Source: a virus
Reading direction: 5' to 3' (one strand)
DNA: 21,034 nt
IMG/VR virus record: IMGVR_UViG_3300020183_002779
Span: 1 to 21,034 of that record
The notes beneath the pieces were generated by a model that searched no databases, was not told where the DNA came from, and was given only the letters and a program-made list of their open reading frames with translations. Made by a program: the position numbers and the translations under genes. Positions 6,008 to 12,963 of this stretch are shown here, one piece after another. Numbering within the stretch: position 1 is the stretch's first letter; every line of letters starts with the position of its first letter.

Positions 6008-8290
6008 ATGAGCAACATTCAAAATCAAAAATCTGGTCTTGCCAAACTCATGGCAACCGAGAATCTTATCGTTCAACATGCCAAAGTTTCAACGGCATCG
6101 TTTGATCCAAAAAATCGTGTACTAACTTGCCCTATCTGGGAAAAAATGACTGGTGATCTATATGACTTGCTCATGGGTCACGAAGTTGGTCACGCACTTG
6201 ACACACCTGCTGATGGTTGGCATGGTGCTGTTCATGAACGTGGCGCAAACTACAAAGGGTTTCTCAATGTAGTTGAAGATGCACGTATTGAGAAACGACA
6301 AAAGCGCCGTTATCCTGGTTTGCGCCGTTCGTTTGTCAACGGCTTCAGCGAACTCATGAACAAAGACTTTTTCGGTCTTGGTAATCGTAGTGTCGATACA
6401 CTTCCGTTTATTGATCGGTTGAATATCTATTCAAAGTCTGGTTATACTTTGCCTGATGTTGTATTCAATGCAAAAGAACAAGGCTTTGTTGATCGTGTTC
6501 AATTGTGTGAATCATGGGATGATGTTCTCAAACTCACTGAAGAAATTTGGGAATACTCAAAAGAAGAACAACCGCAAGTCAAAATGCCAGAAGACAACTT
6601 TACACCCGATGATGACGGTGATGAAGACGGTGATTCTGAAACTGGTTCGGACGACGGTAATACCGAGACTGATGGTCAAGGTAAAGAACAATCTAAAACG
6701 AAACAAAAGGGTGAAGACGGCGATCAAGGAACCAAATCTGGTGCAAATGGTAACAAAGATGCTGATGATGATGAAACTGAAGATGGTGAAGATAAAGCCG
6801 ACATCGTTCGTGACAAAGAAACTCAAAGTGTAAATCAAGATCAAACACCTGAGCCACGTTGCGAAACTGATGAAAATTTTCGTAACAATGAAGGCAAACT
6901 CATTGCGAAACATGCACGCGAATACATCTACATCAATATACCAAAACCTAATCTAAACAAGATCGTTACACCGGCAAAACGTGTTCAAGAAATGTTGTCT
7001 CAGGAATTCTCTGATCAAACAATGAGTTACGAACAAATCGCTACTACTTTATATAATGATTTTCGTCACAAAAACGAACGGTATATCTCTTTGTTAGCAA
7101 AAGAGTTTGAAATGCGTAAGGCTGCTGATAAGTTTGCAAAAGCAAAAACATCACCCACTGGTGACATTGATGTAAGTCGTGTTTTCAAATATCAAATTGA
7201 TGATGCGATTTTCAAAAAAGTTATGCGTGTGCCTAAAGGTAAGTCTCACGGTTTGATTTTGTTGCTTGATAAGTCTGGCTCAATGTCCGACAATCTGGCT
7301 GCATCATATGAACAGATACTTATTCTGGCTATGTTTTGCCGTAAAGTAAACATACCGTTTTCTGCATATGGTTTTGGTAATGCTGATCACATTCGCACGA
7401 AAGATTTTCCTGAGCAAAAAGCGTATTATGATAAATCACATACGTTTGATTGTTTCAGTGAAAACGAACAAGATATGTGGTTGTCTTCTGTGTATCTGCG
7501 TGAGATGATCAATTCTAAAATGAGTAACTCGGAGTTTTCTAAAGCGGTAAAGAATATTTTGTGTCTCATGGATGCGTGGTCTGCTCGGTATGGTCGTCCT
7601 GCTAACTTTTATCGCCCATCATCTGATTCGTTGTCAAATACACCGATGACTGAAGCATTGATTGCATGTCAGCCACTTATTACCGAGTTCAAGACTGTCA
7701 ACAATCTTGATATCGTCAATCTGTGTGTGGTACAAGATGGTGATGCTGATGACATTGTTTCTTATGTCAAGAAAGGCAGTTCTGGTGGTCGTAACTTCTA
7801 CGACCCAGATTACCAAAATGTTTTTCTGTGCGATAAGAAAAATAAAGTTCAGCAAAAAGTAGAATGCAAAGAAGATGGTGTGCGTATTGCTATTGCTGAG
7901 TGGTTGAAGAAAACAACTGGTGTGAAAATCATCGGCTTCTATCTTGCAACAAACTCCGCAATGAAAGGTGCATTACGCCGTCGGTTGTTCAATGATGAAT
8001 TGAATACATTGCGTAAAGATGAACGAGCAAACTGGTATAACTTGAAAGATGCATACTCAAAATATGCTAAAGTTTTGCGTAAAGAAAAATTTCTTGAATC
8101 AAAGAATCCTGGCTATGAGTCATTCTTCCTTCTGCCTGGTGGTAATGATCTGGATGTTGGTAATGATGATTTTGAAGCACCAGAAAAATTGACTACGGCA
8201 TCTTTGACAAAAGCGTTTTCAAAATTTACGAAAACCCGCCAAGTCAATCGTGTTTTAGTTTCACGTTTCATTGGTATGATAGCAGTTTGA
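6008..8290 (+). CDS. CobT-like VWA-domain protein with N-terminal HExxH metallopeptidase
   Basis: This 760-aa product has three visible parts. The first (1-190) carries HEVGH (58-62), preceded by LLMG and followed by NVVEDARIE (87-95), a zinc-metallopeptidase arrangement with Glu90 as a likely third ligand. The second (about 195-275) is a highly acidic, low-complexity linker rich in Asp, Glu, Gly and Thr. The third is a von Willebrand A domain with an intact MIDAS, LLLDKSGSM (Asp421, Ser423, Ser425). This is the layout of the CobT-like/VWA peptidase proteins annotated in T4-like phages. It is followed by a CobS-like AAA+ gene, so the pair probably works like MoxR-ATPase/VWA complexes that remodel or insert metal into a target. 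Cobalt chelation itself is unlikely without a CobN subunit. Two promoters precede it, and a terminator follows immediately. Confidence 0.85.
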   Translation: MSNIQNQKSGLAKLMATENLIVQHAKVSTASFDPKNRVLTCPIWEKMTGDLYDLLMGHEVGHALDTPADGWHGAVHERGANYKGFLNVVEDARIEKRQKRRYPGLRRSFVNGFSELMNKDFFGLGNRSVDTLPFIDRLNIYSKSGYTLPDVVFNAKEQGFVDRVQLCESWDDVLKLTEEIWEYSKEEQPQVKMPEDNFTPDDDGDEDGDSETGSDDGNTETDGQGKEQSKTKQKGEDGDQGTKSGANGNKDADDDETEDGEDKADIVRDKETQSVNQDQTPEPRCETDENFRNNEGKLIAKHAREYIYINIPKPNLNKIVTPAKRVQEMLSQEFSDQTMSYEQIATTLYNDFRHKNERYISLLAKEFEMRKAADKFAKAKTSPTGDIDVSRVFKYQIDDAIFKKVMRVPKGKSHGLILLLDKSGSMSDNLAASYEQILILAMFCRKVNIPFSAYGFGNADHIRTKDFPEQKAYYDKSHTFDCFSENEQDMWLSSVYLREMINSKMSNSEFSKAVKNILCLMDAWSARYGRPANFYRPSSDSLSNTPMTEALIACQPLITEFKTVNNLDIVNLCVVQDGDADDIVSYVKKGSSGGRNFYDPDYQNVFLCDKKNKVQQKVECKEDGVRIAIAEWLKKTTGVKIIGFYLATNSAMKGALRRRLFNDELNTLRKDERANWYNLKDAYSKYAKVLRKEKFLESKNPGYESFFLLPGGNDLDVGNDDFEAPEKLTTASLTKAFSKFTKTRQVNRVLVSRFIGMIAV

Positions 8291-8294
8291 TAAC

Positions 8295-8328
8295 ATACCG
8301 CTGCTTGACAAAGTGGCGGTATTCTTTT
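8295..8328 (+). terminator. Intrinsic terminator merged with the next promoter
   Basis: The arms 8295-8306 and 8311-8322 form a 12-bp stem (two adjacent G-U pairs) with loop GACA, followed by TCTTTT. It begins 4 nt after the CobT-like stop. The loop and upper stem contain the -35 box of the next promoter. Confidence 0.72.
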
Positions 8329-8333
8329 ATAAT
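8305..8333 (+). promoter_or_regulatory. Consensus promoter of the CobS-like gene
   Basis: TTGACA (8305-8310), a 17-bp spacer and TATAAT (8328-8333) match the sigma70 consensus exactly. The spacer is the 3' arm of the preceding terminator plus its U tract. Transcription should begin near 8340, so the CobS-like gene must start downstream, which fixes its ATG at 8364. Confidence 0.9.
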
Positions 8334-8363
8334 AGTATTTCCTACTGTGATGGAGTTTATATT

Positions 8364-9554
8364 ATGACAAGTCGTGCTAACAAACGTCAGATTTTTATTG
8401 ATGCACTTGTTGCAACTGGTAAATCTGAAGTTACCCGTGATGATGTTCGTGTCATTGTGGATAAGACTGGAATCAGTTGGCCACAGTGGTTTTTCAAAGA
8501 TGAAGCATACAAGTTACGCCGTGGTGTGTTTCGCGTTCCTGGTGTCTCTAACGCTGCTCCAGCAACATCGGCTATCAACATGACTGCTCAAGTAATTCCC
8601 ATGATCAAATCTGAGCCAGCACAAGGCAATCGTATTGCAAATGTGACAACTGAGCTTGAGATTGATGATCTAATTCCTTCTCAATATAGTAACTATGTTC
8701 CTTTTGGCAACTTTGAAGATGTATTGTCAATTGTGAAATCAAAACAGTTTTTTCCTGTGTTCATTACTGGTCAATCTGGTAACGGTAAGACTATGAGCAT
8801 CGAACAAGCATGTGCAAAAGCAAAACGCAAGTTTGTTTGCGTATCAATGACACCAGATACCGATGAGGGCGATCTTCTTGGTAACTATGTATTGATCAAT
8901 GGTCAGATGGAATGGCGTGATGGTCCTGTGACTGTTGCTGCTCGTCAGGGTGCTGTACTCTGTATTGATGAAATTGATTACGGCGCACAAAACTTGTCGT
9001 GCTTGCAACGTGTACTTGAGGGTAAACCATTCTTGCTCAAGAAAAAGAATGAGTTGGTGACACCCGCACCTGGCTTTAATGTATTCGCTACCGCTAACAC
9101 AAAGGGTAAGGGCTCCGAAGACGGTCGTTATATGTTTACCAATGTATTGAACGAAGCGTTTCTTGAACGTTTTCCTAATACGATGGAACAAGAGTTTCCA
9201 CCTGTACGTATTGAAGAAAAAATTGTCAACAAAGAACTTGAATCTATTGGTCGTTCTGATGAAGTTTTTGCCAAAAATCTTGTGTCATGGGCAAACGTAA
9301 TTCGTAGTACCTTTGCTGATGGTGGCTGTGACGAAGTTATCTCTACACGCCGTCTGGTACACATTGTCAAAACGTTCGGTATCTATGGCAACAAGAAAAA
9401 AGCGATTGAGTATTGCTTGAATCGTTTTGATGCCGATACTAAAGCAACATTCTTTGATCTGTATACTAAGATTGATGCTGGTATTGATCCTTCTGTGAGT
9501 GTAGCAGAAACACCTGTTGAGTCACCTAAAAACACCGAAGAAATTCCATTCTAA
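8364..9554 (+). CDS. cobS: CobS-like AAA+ ATPase (MoxR type)
   Basis: This 396-aa ATPase is of the CobS/MoxR type. The longer reading from 8313 would overlap the promoter, and ATG 8364 has GGAG (8352-8355) at a good distance. Residues 1-60 form a small helical region (GISWPQWFFKDE) like a phage DNA/protein-binding head. The AAA+ core carries Walker A GQSGNGKT (136-143), TPDTDEGDLLG (163-173), Walker B VLCIDEID (198-205) and a sensor-1 region FNVFATANTKGKG. The C-terminal tail has several Pro and Glu and is probably flexible. CobS is common in marine myoviruses, where a cobalamin role has been proposed; the adjacent CobT-like protein favours a MoxR/VWA-type machine. A terminator follows. Confidence 0.9.
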   Translation: MTSRANKRQIFIDALVATGKSEVTRDDVRVIVDKTGISWPQWFFKDEAYKLRRGVFRVPGVSNAAPATSAINMTAQVIPMIKSEPAQGNRIANVTTELEIDDLIPSQYSNYVPFGNFEDVLSIVKSKQFFPVFITGQSGNGKTMSIEQACAKAKRKFVCVSMTPDTDEGDLLGNYVLINGQMEWRDGPVTVAARQGAVLCIDEIDYGAQNLSCLQRVLEGKPFLLKKKNELVTPAPGFNVFATANTKGKGSEDGRYMFTNVLNEAFLERFPNTMEQEFPPVRIEEKIVNKELESIGRSDEVFAKNLVSWANVIRSTFADGGCDEVISTRRLVHIVKTFGIYGNKKKAIEYCLNRFDADTKATFFDLYTKIDAGIDPSVSVAETPVESPKNTEEIPF

Positions 9555-9574
9555 GGTAGTCTTTCATCTTTGCC

Positions 9575-9606
9575 AAAGAGAGTGTTGACACACTCTCTTT
9601 TTTTTT
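9575..9606 (+). terminator. Intrinsic terminator after the CobS-like gene, with the next -35 box in its loop
   Basis: A perfect 10-bp stem (9575-9584 with 9591-9600) encloses a six-base loop that is exactly TTGACA. The 3' arm and following bases give an unbroken run of T (9598-9606). This is the strongest terminator in the window. Confidence 0.92.
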
Positions 9607-9620
9607 ATATAATGTCAACA
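9583..9620. repeat. 8-bp inverted repeat flanking the core promoter of the HTH gene
   Basis: TGTTGACA (9583-9590) and TGTCAACA (9613-9620) are exact reverse complements. They cover the -35 box and the expected start-site region. This is a reasonable operator for a dimeric regulator, possibly the HTH protein encoded next, but that is inference. Confidence 0.45.
9585..9613 (+). promoter_or_regulatory. Consensus promoter of the HTH gene
   Basis: TTGACA (9585-9590), 17 bp, TATAAT (9608-9613). The -35 box is the loop of the terminator and the spacer is its 3' arm plus the U tract. Expected start at about 9619-9621, just before the pseudoknot. Confidence 0.92.
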
Positions 9621-9621
9621 T

Positions 9622-9663
9622 GTAGAGAAAAGTCGCCTCTACTTAATATTTTTCAGAGCGACT
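9622..9663 (+). promoter_or_regulatory. Candidate H-type pseudoknot in the 5' leader of the HTH gene
   Basis: Stem 1 pairs GTAGAG (9622-9627) with CTCTAC (9637-9642). Stem 2 pairs AGTCGC (9631-9636), which lies in the loop of stem 1, with GCGACT (9658-9663). Both are perfect 6-bp stems. Loop 1 is 3 nt, there is no base between the stems, and loop 3 is 15 nt and A/U-rich. This is classic coaxial H-type geometry. It sits at the very 5' end of the predicted mRNA, 8 nt before the GGAG ribosome-binding site (9672-9675). Confidence 0.6.
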
Positions 9664-9683
9664 ATTTTTATGGAGTAAATTGA

Positions 9684-9947
9684 ATGTCCGCTAAAGATAA
9701 AATTCTTAAATACCTTTCTAAAGAGGGTCCTTATAACACTTTGACCGTTGCACAGGCTCAGTCACGTTTTCGTATCAGCAACGTTGGTGCTCGTATTGAA
9801 GAACTTCGTGCGGAAGGTCATTGTATCTACACCAACAAGAAAACTCTTGACAACGGTAAAACAATTACCTTCTACCGTCTTGGCAAACCGACTAGAGAAA
9901 TGGTTGGTTTGGCACATGCGGTTCTTGGCGCTCAAGCTTTTGCCTAA
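9684..9947 (+). CDS. Small winged helix-turn-helix protein (HTH_39-like)
   Basis: This 87-aa basic protein resembles the phage helix-turn-helix families typified by HTH_39: KDKILKYLSKEGPYNTLTVAQAQSRF, then RISNVGARIEELRAEGHCI as recognition helix and start of a beta wing, then a hairpin with NGKTITFYRLG. It probably binds DNA as a small regulator. It has its own consensus promoter, an inverted repeat over that promoter, a leader pseudoknot and its own terminator, so it is an independently controlled single-gene unit, which is unusual among the coupled genes around it. Autoregulation is plausible but inferred. Its tail (GLAHAVLGAQAFA) is hydrophobic and helical. Confidence 0.8.
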   Translation: MSAKDKILKYLSKEGPYNTLTVAQAQSRFRISNVGARIEELRAEGHCIYTNKKTLDNGKTITFYRLGKPTREMVGLAHAVLGAQAFA

Positions 9948-9965
9948 AAAAAACTAAAGAATTGA

Positions 9966-10002
9966 GTGAGGGCACATATATACTATGTGTTCTCACTTTT
10001 TT
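9966..10002 (+). terminator. Intrinsic terminator after the HTH gene
   Basis: A 13-bp stem (9966-9978 with 9984-9996, two G-U pairs) with loop TATAC is followed by six T (9997-10002). Confidence 0.9.
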
Positions 10003-10014
10003 CGTGGATAAATT

Positions 10015-10830
10015 ATGCAGATACAAGTCAATCTTGAGGATTTAAGAAAAAACAAACTGTTCGTGGCTACACCAATGTATGGTGGTATGAATCACGGACT
10101 CTATATGAAATCGTGCCTTGATCTACAAACCGTAATGATCAAATATGGCATTGATGTCAAGTTTTCATTTCTCTTTAATGAATCTCTAATCACAAGAGCA
10201 AGAAATTACTTAGTAGATGAATTTCTACGCACAGACTACACACACCTGATGTTTATCGATTCCGATATTCATTTCGATCCGAATGATATCGTAGCATTGA
10301 TGGCATTGGACAAAGACGTAATTGGTGGTCCTTACCCTAAAAAATCAATCAATTGGGGCAACATTGCTGACACAGCAAGACGCAATCCCGATCTAAATCC
10401 AAGAGAACTTGAAAATCTAGTTGGAGAATATGTCTTCAATGTGGTAAAAGGAACAGAGCAGTTTCAAGTTTCTGAGCCACTTCAAGTTATGGAAATTGGT
10501 ACTGGACATATGATGATCAAACGCCACGTGTTTGATAAAATGGCAGAAGCATTTCCACAAATTCGTTACAAGCCAGATCACGTTGGACAAGAACATTTTG
10601 ACGGTTCAAGATACATTCATGCATACTTTGATACTGTAATCGATACTGTCGACAGTTATACTGGCGGTGGCTCTGATCGTTATCTATCAGAAGATTATAT
10701 GTTCTGTCAGATGTGGCGTAAACTTGGTGGACAAGTTTGGTTGTGTCCGTGGATGCGTACTCAACATATTGGTACATACGCATTTACTGGTAATATGCCA
10801 GCAGTCGCTCAGTATACAGGACGCCTGTGA
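10015..10830 (+). CDS. GT-A fold glycosyltransferase
   Basis: This 271-aa protein has features of a GT-A nucleotide-sugar glycosyltransferase: KLFVATPMYGGMNHGLY (14-30), SLITRARNYLVDEFL (57-71), LMFIDSDIHFDP with the metal-binding DSD at 82-84, GGPYPKK (104-110), EIGTGHMMIKR and the acidic motif LSEDYMFCQMWR near the C terminus. Related proteins are common in T4-like phages of marine bacteria. Sugar and acceptor are unknown; they could be DNA bases, virion proteins or host surface glycans. It lies directly after a terminator and 12 nt downstream of its U tract, and I see no obvious promoter, so it may rely on read-through. The stop overlaps the next start (GTGA). Confidence 0.82.
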   Translation: MQIQVNLEDLRKNKLFVATPMYGGMNHGLYMKSCLDLQTVMIKYGIDVKFSFLFNESLITRARNYLVDEFLRTDYTHLMFIDSDIHFDPNDIVALMALDKDVIGGPYPKKSINWGNIADTARRNPDLNPRELENLVGEYVFNVVKGTEQFQVSEPLQVMEIGTGHMMIKRHVFDKMAEAFPQIRYKPDHVGQEHFDGSRYIHAYFDTVIDTVDSYTGGGSDRYLSEDYMFCQMWRKLGGQVWLCPWMRTQHIGTYAFTGNMPAVAQYTGRL

Positions 10831-11096
10831 TCGATTACAAATACAGTGAAGACCGTATTCTTAAAGAAATACAAGAGTACGTCAACAAGACATACGGTCA
10901 ACACTATTCACAAAACAAATTTCAAGCATCTGAATTTATCATGGACAGTGGACATGGTGAAGGATTCTGCATTGGAAACATTTTAAAGTATGCACAGCGT
11001 TATGGTAAAAAGAATGGATACAATCGTGATGACTTGATGAAAGTCGTACACTATGCTATAATGGCTTTACACAATCATGATATGACGAGGAAATAA
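10827..11096 (+). CDS. DUF3310 protein
   Basis: This 89-aa protein starts at GTG in a GTGA overlap. The second half, FCIGNILKYAQRYGKKNGYNRDDLMKVVHYAIMAL, matches the DUF3310 pattern (CxGNxxKYxxRxxxK...DLxKAxxYL), a helical domain widespread in phages. Some databases label it 'nucleotide kinase', but there is no P-loop here. The arrangement resembles MazG-like helical domains, which is only an impression. The promoter for gp45 lies inside its 3' end. Confidence 0.8.
   Translation: MIDYKYSEDRILKEIQEYVNKTYGQHYSQNKFQASEFIMDSGHGEGFCIGNILKYAQRYGKKNGYNRDDLMKVVHYAIMALHNHDMTRK
11034..11062 (+). promoter_or_regulatory. Promoter for gp45 inside the DUF3310 gene
   Basis: TTGATG (11034-11039), 17 bp and TATAAT (11057-11062). 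The -10 box is perfect and the -35 box matches four of six bases. It would give gp45 an mRNA starting about 30 nt before its ATG. Confidence 0.6.
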
Positions 11097-11102
11097 ATGA
11101 TG
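11085..11102 (+). promoter_or_regulatory. Candidate RegA-type operator at the gp45 start
   Basis: ACGAGGAAATAAATGATG resembles the purine-rich, A/U-containing RegA element I recall at the T4 gene 44 start (AAUGAGGAAAUUAUG). It covers the Shine-Dalgarno and start codon of gp45. The same TGACGAGGA core recurs before the gene at 16840. Inference from similarity and from the presence of regA. Confidence 0.4.
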
Positions 11103-11786
11103 AAACTTTCCGATGGTACACTTAACATTCTTAAAAATTTTGCAACGATTAATCAGGGCATTCTCTTCAGAAAAGGTAAAACGCTCCGTACCGTTTCTTC
11201 ACGAAAGAATGTAATGGCCGAAGCAATTATTACTGAAGAAATTCCAACGGAGTTTGGTGTATATGATCTTAACAATTTTTTGTCTGTGCTAACTCTACAC
11301 AAAGATGATCCTGTTGTAGAGTTTGACAACAATGATGTTTTGATTTTTGGTTTAAAAGGTCGCAGCAAAATTAGATATCGTTTTTGCTCTCCCAACTTGA
11401 TCGTTTCGGCATCAGACAAACCTATCTCTATGCCAGAATCTGAAATAAATCTTGTGCTTAATCAAGAAGACTTTGATTGGATCATGAGTGCGGCAAGTGT
11501 GTTGTCTTCAAGTTATTTCGCAATTGAATCAGATGGAAACAAAGTGTTTATCATTGCACTTGATATGACAAATGATGCTGCACATACAGATTCACTTGAA
11601 ATTGCACAAGGAAATGGCGACAAGTATACGATGATTTTTAAAGTTGAAAACTTCAAGATGATATCAGGTTCTTATGATGTGAAAATTTCTTCACAAGGTA
11701 TTTCAAATTTTAAACACAAAGACTTAAATTTGCAATATTGGATTGCAACAGAAACTGGTTCAAAATATGAGAAAGGCTCAGTATGA
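11097..11786 (+). CDS. 45: Sliding clamp gp45
   Basis: This 229-aa DNA polymerase processivity factor is nearly the same length as T4 gp45 (228 aa). It starts MMKLSDGTLNILKNFATINQGILFRKGKTLRT and has the clamp-like run of beta strands (GVYDLNNFLSVLTLH, then VLNQEDFDWIMSAASVLSSS), which matches gp45 proteins of marine T4-like phages. It forms a trimer that is loaded by gp44/62, tethers gp43 and also activates late transcription. The ATG follows the DUF3310 stop without a gap; a second ATG is adjacent, so the start could be at 11100. It overlaps the next gene (ATGA), and gp44 follows closely, as in T4 (45-44-62-regA-43). Confidence 0.93.
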   Translation: MMKLSDGTLNILKNFATINQGILFRKGKTLRTVSSRKNVMAEAIITEEIPTEFGVYDLNNFLSVLTLHKDDPVVEFDNNDVLIFGLKGRSKIRYRFCSPNLIVSASDKPISMPESEINLVLNQEDFDWIMSAASVLSSSYFAIESDGNKVFIIALDMTNDAAHTDSLEIAQGNGDKYTMIFKVENFKMISGSYDVKISSQGISNFKHKDLNLQYWIATETGSKYEKGSV

Positions 11787-11992
11787 GTAAGTTTATTTAT
11801 TTCACAAACGCAGAACCAACATTTGATGGCGAATCAGTGGCTATCAACAGAGATGCAATCGTATCTGTGTTTGAATACATCAGTCCGACACACGCAATCA
11901 GTCCCAGAACTGTTCTAAAGGGTATTGACGGTATTAGTTGGCAAGTAAAAGAAAATTATTTAGAAGTTGTTGCAAAATTGAACGCTGACTGA
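11783..11992 (+). CDS. Small hypothetical protein (69 aa), possibly FlbD-like
   Basis: It starts in an ATGA overlap with gp45 and ends just before the gp44 promoter. The sequence SVAINRDAIVSVFEYISPTH ... RTVLKGIDGISWQVKENYLEVVAKLN follows the pattern of the small FlbD-like fold (IN...I..I, then a strand, then VKE...EVV..L). This similarity is weak, and function is unknown. The position between clamp and clamp loader, where T4 has no gene, suggests a replication-related accessory, but only by context. Confidence 0.72.
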   Translation: MSKFIYFTNAEPTFDGESVAINRDAIVSVFEYISPTHAISPRTVLKGIDGISWQVKENYLEVVAKLNAD

Positions 11993-11998
11993 TATAAT
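11970..11998 (+). promoter_or_regulatory. Promoter for gp44
   Basis: TTGCAA (11970-11975), 17 bp and TATAAT (11993-11998), overlapping the end of the preceding gene. The expected start near 12005 leaves about 25 nt of leader before ATG 12031. Confidence 0.6.
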
Positions 11999-12030
11999 AT
12001 ATTACATTATGATTTTTGTGAAAGGTGGTT

Positions 12031-12963
12031 ATGAATCATCTACTATGGGTAGAAAAGTATCGACCTCAGACGGTATCAGATTGTATTCTGCCAGAAAGAT
12101 TGAAAACAGTCTTTCAAGAATACGTGAATCAGAGACAGATTCCAAATCTGCTAATGTCTGGTGGAGCAGGCGTGGGCAAGACAACAATCGCAAGAGCAAT
12201 GTGCATGGAAACAGATTGCGATTACATGATAATCAATGGTTCTGATGAATCTGGTATTGACACATTCAGAAATAAAATCAAAGGTTATGCATCATCGATG
12301 TCCTTTTCTGGTGGTAGAAAAGTTATTATCATTGATGAAGCAGACTATCTAAATCCAAACTCAACGCAGCCAGCACTGCGTAATGCAATAGAAGAGTTCG
12401 CATCGAACTGCTCTTTTATTTTTACGTGTAATTATAAAAACAGAATCATTGATCCGCTACATAGTCGATGTGCGGTGGTTGATTTTGTTTTGAAAAATGA
12501 TGAAAAGGCGCAGATGGCGTCTGCTTTTCTCAAACGCATTGAGTTTATTCTTGATTCGGAAAAAGTTGATTATGATAAGAAAGTTATTGCTGAACTTATC
12601 AAAAAACATTTTCCAGATTTTCGTCGTGTTATCAATGAACTTCAACGCTATTCTCAACTCGGCAAGATTGATGTAGGCATCCTCTCTCAAATTGGTGACA
12701 TATCTATCACACAGATTGTCAAACATTTAAAAGAAAAAGACTTTACATCCGTCCGTAAATGGGCAGCAACGACAGAAATTGATAATGCGACACTTTTTCG
12801 CAAACTTTATGATGAACTATACAACATCATAAAACCTCAAAGCATACCACAAGTTGTTTTAATTCTTGCAGATTACCAATATAAGCAAGCGTTTGTTGTT
12901 GATAGTGAAATCAATCTTGTGGCTTGTTTAACAGAGATTATGGCTAATGCGGAGTTTAAATGA
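12031..12963 (+). CDS. 44: Clamp loader large subunit gp44
   Basis: This 310-aa AAA+ ATPase loads gp45 onto primer-template junctions together with gp62. I chose ATG 12031 rather than GTG 12025 because AAAGGTGG lies just upstream and the protein then starts MNHLLWVEKYRPQTVSDCILP, the standard clamp-loader opening. Walker A is GGAGVGKTT (44-52), Walker B IIIDEAD (99-105), sensor 1 FTCNYKNRI and the SRC arginine-finger motif HSRC (144-147). T4 gp44 is 319 aa. In T4, gp62 follows directly; here two other genes intervene. The stop overlaps the next start (ATGA). Confidence 0.95.
   Translation: MNHLLWVEKYRPQTVSDCILPERLKTVFQEYVNQRQIPNLLMSGGAGVGKTTIARAMCMETDCDYMIINGSDESGIDTFRNKIKGYASSMSFSGGRKVIIIDEADYLNPNSTQPALRNAIEEFASNCSFIFTCNYKNRIIDPLHSRCAVVDFVLKNDEKAQMASAFLKRIEFILDSEKVDYDKKVIAELIKKHFPDFRRVINELQRYSQLGKIDVGILSQIGDISITQIVKHLKEKDFTSVRKWAATTEIDNATLFRKLYDELYNIIKPQSIPQVVLILADYQYKQAFVVDSEINLVACLTEIMANAEFK

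Noticed and set aside
6557-6913. Long minus-strand open frame and a plus-strand alternative frame opposite the acidic linker of the CobT-like gene
   Set aside because: They arise from the repetitive GAT/GAA/GGT codons of the acidic linker; the strongly biased composition and the certain gene on the + strand explain them.
8313-8363. 17-codon N-terminal extension of the CobS-like protein
   Set aside because: It overlaps the promoter's spacer and -10 box and has no ribosome-binding site, whereas ATG 8364 has GGAG at good spacing.
6008-9554. Cobalamin (cobaltochelatase) biosynthesis operon
   Set aside because: Only CobS- and CobT-like proteins are present, there is no CobN, and the CobT-like protein has an HExxH peptidase head; a MoxR/VWA-type role fits better.
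12009-12245. 78-aa open frame starting before gp44
   Set aside because: It overlaps the Walker A region of gp44 in another frame and has low-complexity Ser/Arg-rich content; a shadow of gp44.
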